Positions 62,781 to 64,000 of a DNA stretch of 64,000 bases are shown here, in pieces. A model generated the notes under the pieces. That model did not search any database. It saw only the letters and a program-made list of their open reading frames with translations, and was not told where the DNA came from. Source of the DNA: Marinobacter sp. BW6 (GTDB lineage: Bacteria; Pseudomonadota; Gammaproteobacteria; Pseudomonadales; Oleiphilaceae); assembly GCF_008107725.1 (NCBI RefSeq), contig NZ_VIRN01000037.1, positions 62,001-126,000 on the forward strand, read 5' to 3'. Within the stretch, counting starts at the first letter, position 1. The number at the start of each line of letters is the position of its first letter. The translations under genes and the position numbers were made by a program.

Positions 62781-64000
62781 CGGGTTTCCAGTACCTCGAA
62801 GGTCAGGCCCGCCTTGCTGGTGAGCCGCTCCATCAGTTTGCCGTCCAGCAAAGAGGACGGTGTCCAGAACCCGCCAGGCTGGTCAGCCGGAATATCGAAC
62901 GCAAGGCACATGCCTGCTTCGCCCAACATTTTTCCGGTGGAACCATAGCCCGGGTCACGATCGCCGGTCACTTTGGTGATGATGGTCTTGCCATCCTCTG
63001 TGCGACCAACGAAACGAAGATCATAGAACCCGGCTTTCTGGGCTTCAGGGCTGGGTCCTTCGCCCGGCTTGGGTACAAACTTCTCAACCAGCCAGCGGGT
63101 CGGTTTGACGGCCGAGGCCATCAAGAATGCCCCCAGGCCACCGGTGACGGCATACGCTGCCAGACGCCCCTTGGTACCTCGACCGGTCATCATAGCCTCG
63201 TCGTAGGTGAACTCCTTTCCATAGCGCGCGTTCTGCAGAGCGTTGGAACGATGCACCACTCGGGTGTTGATCGCTGCCATTACGAAAGGCGCAAGCCAGG
63301 CGTTGAAGGTCTTGTCGAACTCGGCGCCTTTAAGGCTGGGCTGACGGGTCTTGGAGCGATGCTCCGGCGGGCAGATTGAGAACGGATTGGCCATTTGTTT
63401 TCGCAGTTTCGGATCGGCCGCCGCTTCCTTCACCGCGTTCATCAGTGAGGCAACGGTTCCGCCTGAAAATTCGCCCTTGGCGGTTTTCACCCGCATGCGG
63501 ACATCCCGGCATGTCGTGCCGAAGGTCTGCTCTGCCTGGTTCTGCAGGAACCAGACGCCCATATCGGACGGAATCGAGTCGAAGCCGCAGCAGTGAACAA
63601 TGCGCGCACCGGACGCTTTCGCTTCTTCCTCGTAGCGCTGCACCATCTTGCCAATCCACTGTACTTCGCCGGTCAGGTCGCAGTAGTCCGTACCACTTTG
63701 CACGCACGCCTGCACCAGTGGCTCACCGTACAAGGCATAGGGACCGACGGTGGAAATGATGACCCGGGTTTGCTCGCACATGGCCTTCAGAGCGTCCTCA
63801 TCAGACGCATCAGCCAGAATCACCGGAACAGCCTTGGCCTTGTCGCCAAGTTCGCCCTTCAAGGTGTTGAGCTTGCTCTCCGAGCGACCGGCAATCGCCC
63901 ATTTCACAGATTGACCCACTCCGTAGGTTTCGAGCAAGTAACGGGTAAGAATCTGGCCAACGAAACTGGTGGCACCGAACACCACAAGGTCATAGGCCGT
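62777..64000 (-). CDS. Saccharopine dehydrogenase-like oxidoreductase, 5' end cut
   Basis: The frame is open to the right edge, so the start is outside; the first visible residues are TAYDLVVFGATSFVG, the Rossmann GATSFVG motif. About 407 residues remain. They show VKWAIAGRSESKL, VISTVGPYALYGEPLVQACVQSGTDYCDLTGE, and VHCCGFDSIPSDMGVWFLQ, typical of the saccharopine dehydrogenase/trans-acting enoyl reductase superfamily in mycobacteria and marine bacteria. The substrate is probably a lipid acyl chain rather than saccharopine. Confidence 0.85.
   Translation of the reverse strand, partial: TAYDLVVFGATSFVGQILTRYLLETYGVGQSVKWAIAGRSESKLNTLKGELGDKAKAVPVILADASDEDALKAMCEQTRVIISTVGPYALYGEPLVQACVQSGTDYCDLTGEVQWIGKMVQRYEEEAKASGARIVHCCGFDSIPSDMGVWFLQNQAEQTFGTTCRDVRMRVKTAKGEFSGGTVASLMNAVKEAAADPKLRKQMANPFSICPPEHRSKTRQPSLKGAEFDKTFNAWLAPFVMAAINTRVVHRSNALQNARYGKEFTYDEAMMTGRGTKGRLAAYAVTGGLGAFLMASAVKPTRWLVEKFVPKPGEGPSPEAQKAGFYDLRFVGRTEDGKTIITKVTGDRDPGYGSTGKMLGEAGMCLAFDIPADQPGGFWTPSSLLDGKLMERLTSKAGLTFEVLETR

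Overview
The window looks like chromosome of a marine gammaproteobacterium, most likely Marinobacter or a close relative. This is inferred from gene content (cioAB-type cyd operon with cydDC, a selD-oxidoreductase fusion, a GNAT-nitrilase fusion, RecQ), moderate-to-high GC and protein style. No marker gene settles the genus. Coding density is high and no gene-free stretch exceeds about 260 bases.

Left part (1-10.6 kb): a minus-strand sulfur-oxidation operon in the order soxC-soxD-soxX-soxY-soxZ-soxA-soxK-soxB-dsrE-like-glcG/hbpS-like-dsbG. It holds the core of the thiosulfate-oxidising multienzyme system, including SoxCD. A good sigma70 promoter with an overlapping palindrome precedes soxC. 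A SoxH-like metallo-beta-lactamase-fold gene is divergent. Housekeeping genes follow: a retropepsin-like protease, acpH, an outer-membrane barrel protein and trkH.

12.3-26 kb: a glycogen/alpha-glucan locus in two divergent arms. One arm is glgC-GH57-malQ, followed by a PilZ gene and a first alpha-glucan phosphorylase. The other is glgB-glgA and a second phosphorylase. The PilZ-glgP unit has its own promoter with a perfect FNR/ANR box at the class II position.

26-33.9 kb: single-gene functions (esterase, acyltransferase, recQ, hotdog protein, solute-binding protein, GNAT-nitrilase fusion, PilZ-like protein) and a small chemoreceptor remnant. 33.9-41 kb: a selenium locus. A histone-H1-like helix-hairpin-helix protein is translationally adjacent to a flavoprotein-SelD fusion. 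Convergent to this is a SenB-type selenosugar synthase. Next comes a PhnDCE-like ABC transporter of the family proposed to import selenium oxyanions. SenA, which would complete selenoneine synthesis, is absent from the window.

41-47.9 kb: small unknown proteins, a YadGH-like ABC exporter with a DUF192 lipoprotein, two crotonase-family enzymes and an EamA transporter.

47.9-56.1 kb: an 8.2-kb integrative element in the 3' half of a tRNA-Leu(UAA) gene, bounded by 57-bp identical repeats. It encodes a P4-type integrase, an AlpA-like regulator, a P2 gpA-like HUH replication endonuclease, iteron-like and palindromic origin candidates, and two uncharacterised cargo modules. One cargo module is a gene pair whose second member joins a HEPN-like segment to an OST-HTH/LOTUS domain. 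The other is an AT-rich three-gene unit: GHKL ATPase, STAS-like protein and a single-pass membrane protein. These are the best candidates for an undescribed system.

56.2-64 kb: a methyltransferase, the cydAB-cydDC operon for a bd-type quinol oxidase and its assembly exporter, and a truncated saccharopine dehydrogenase-like gene.
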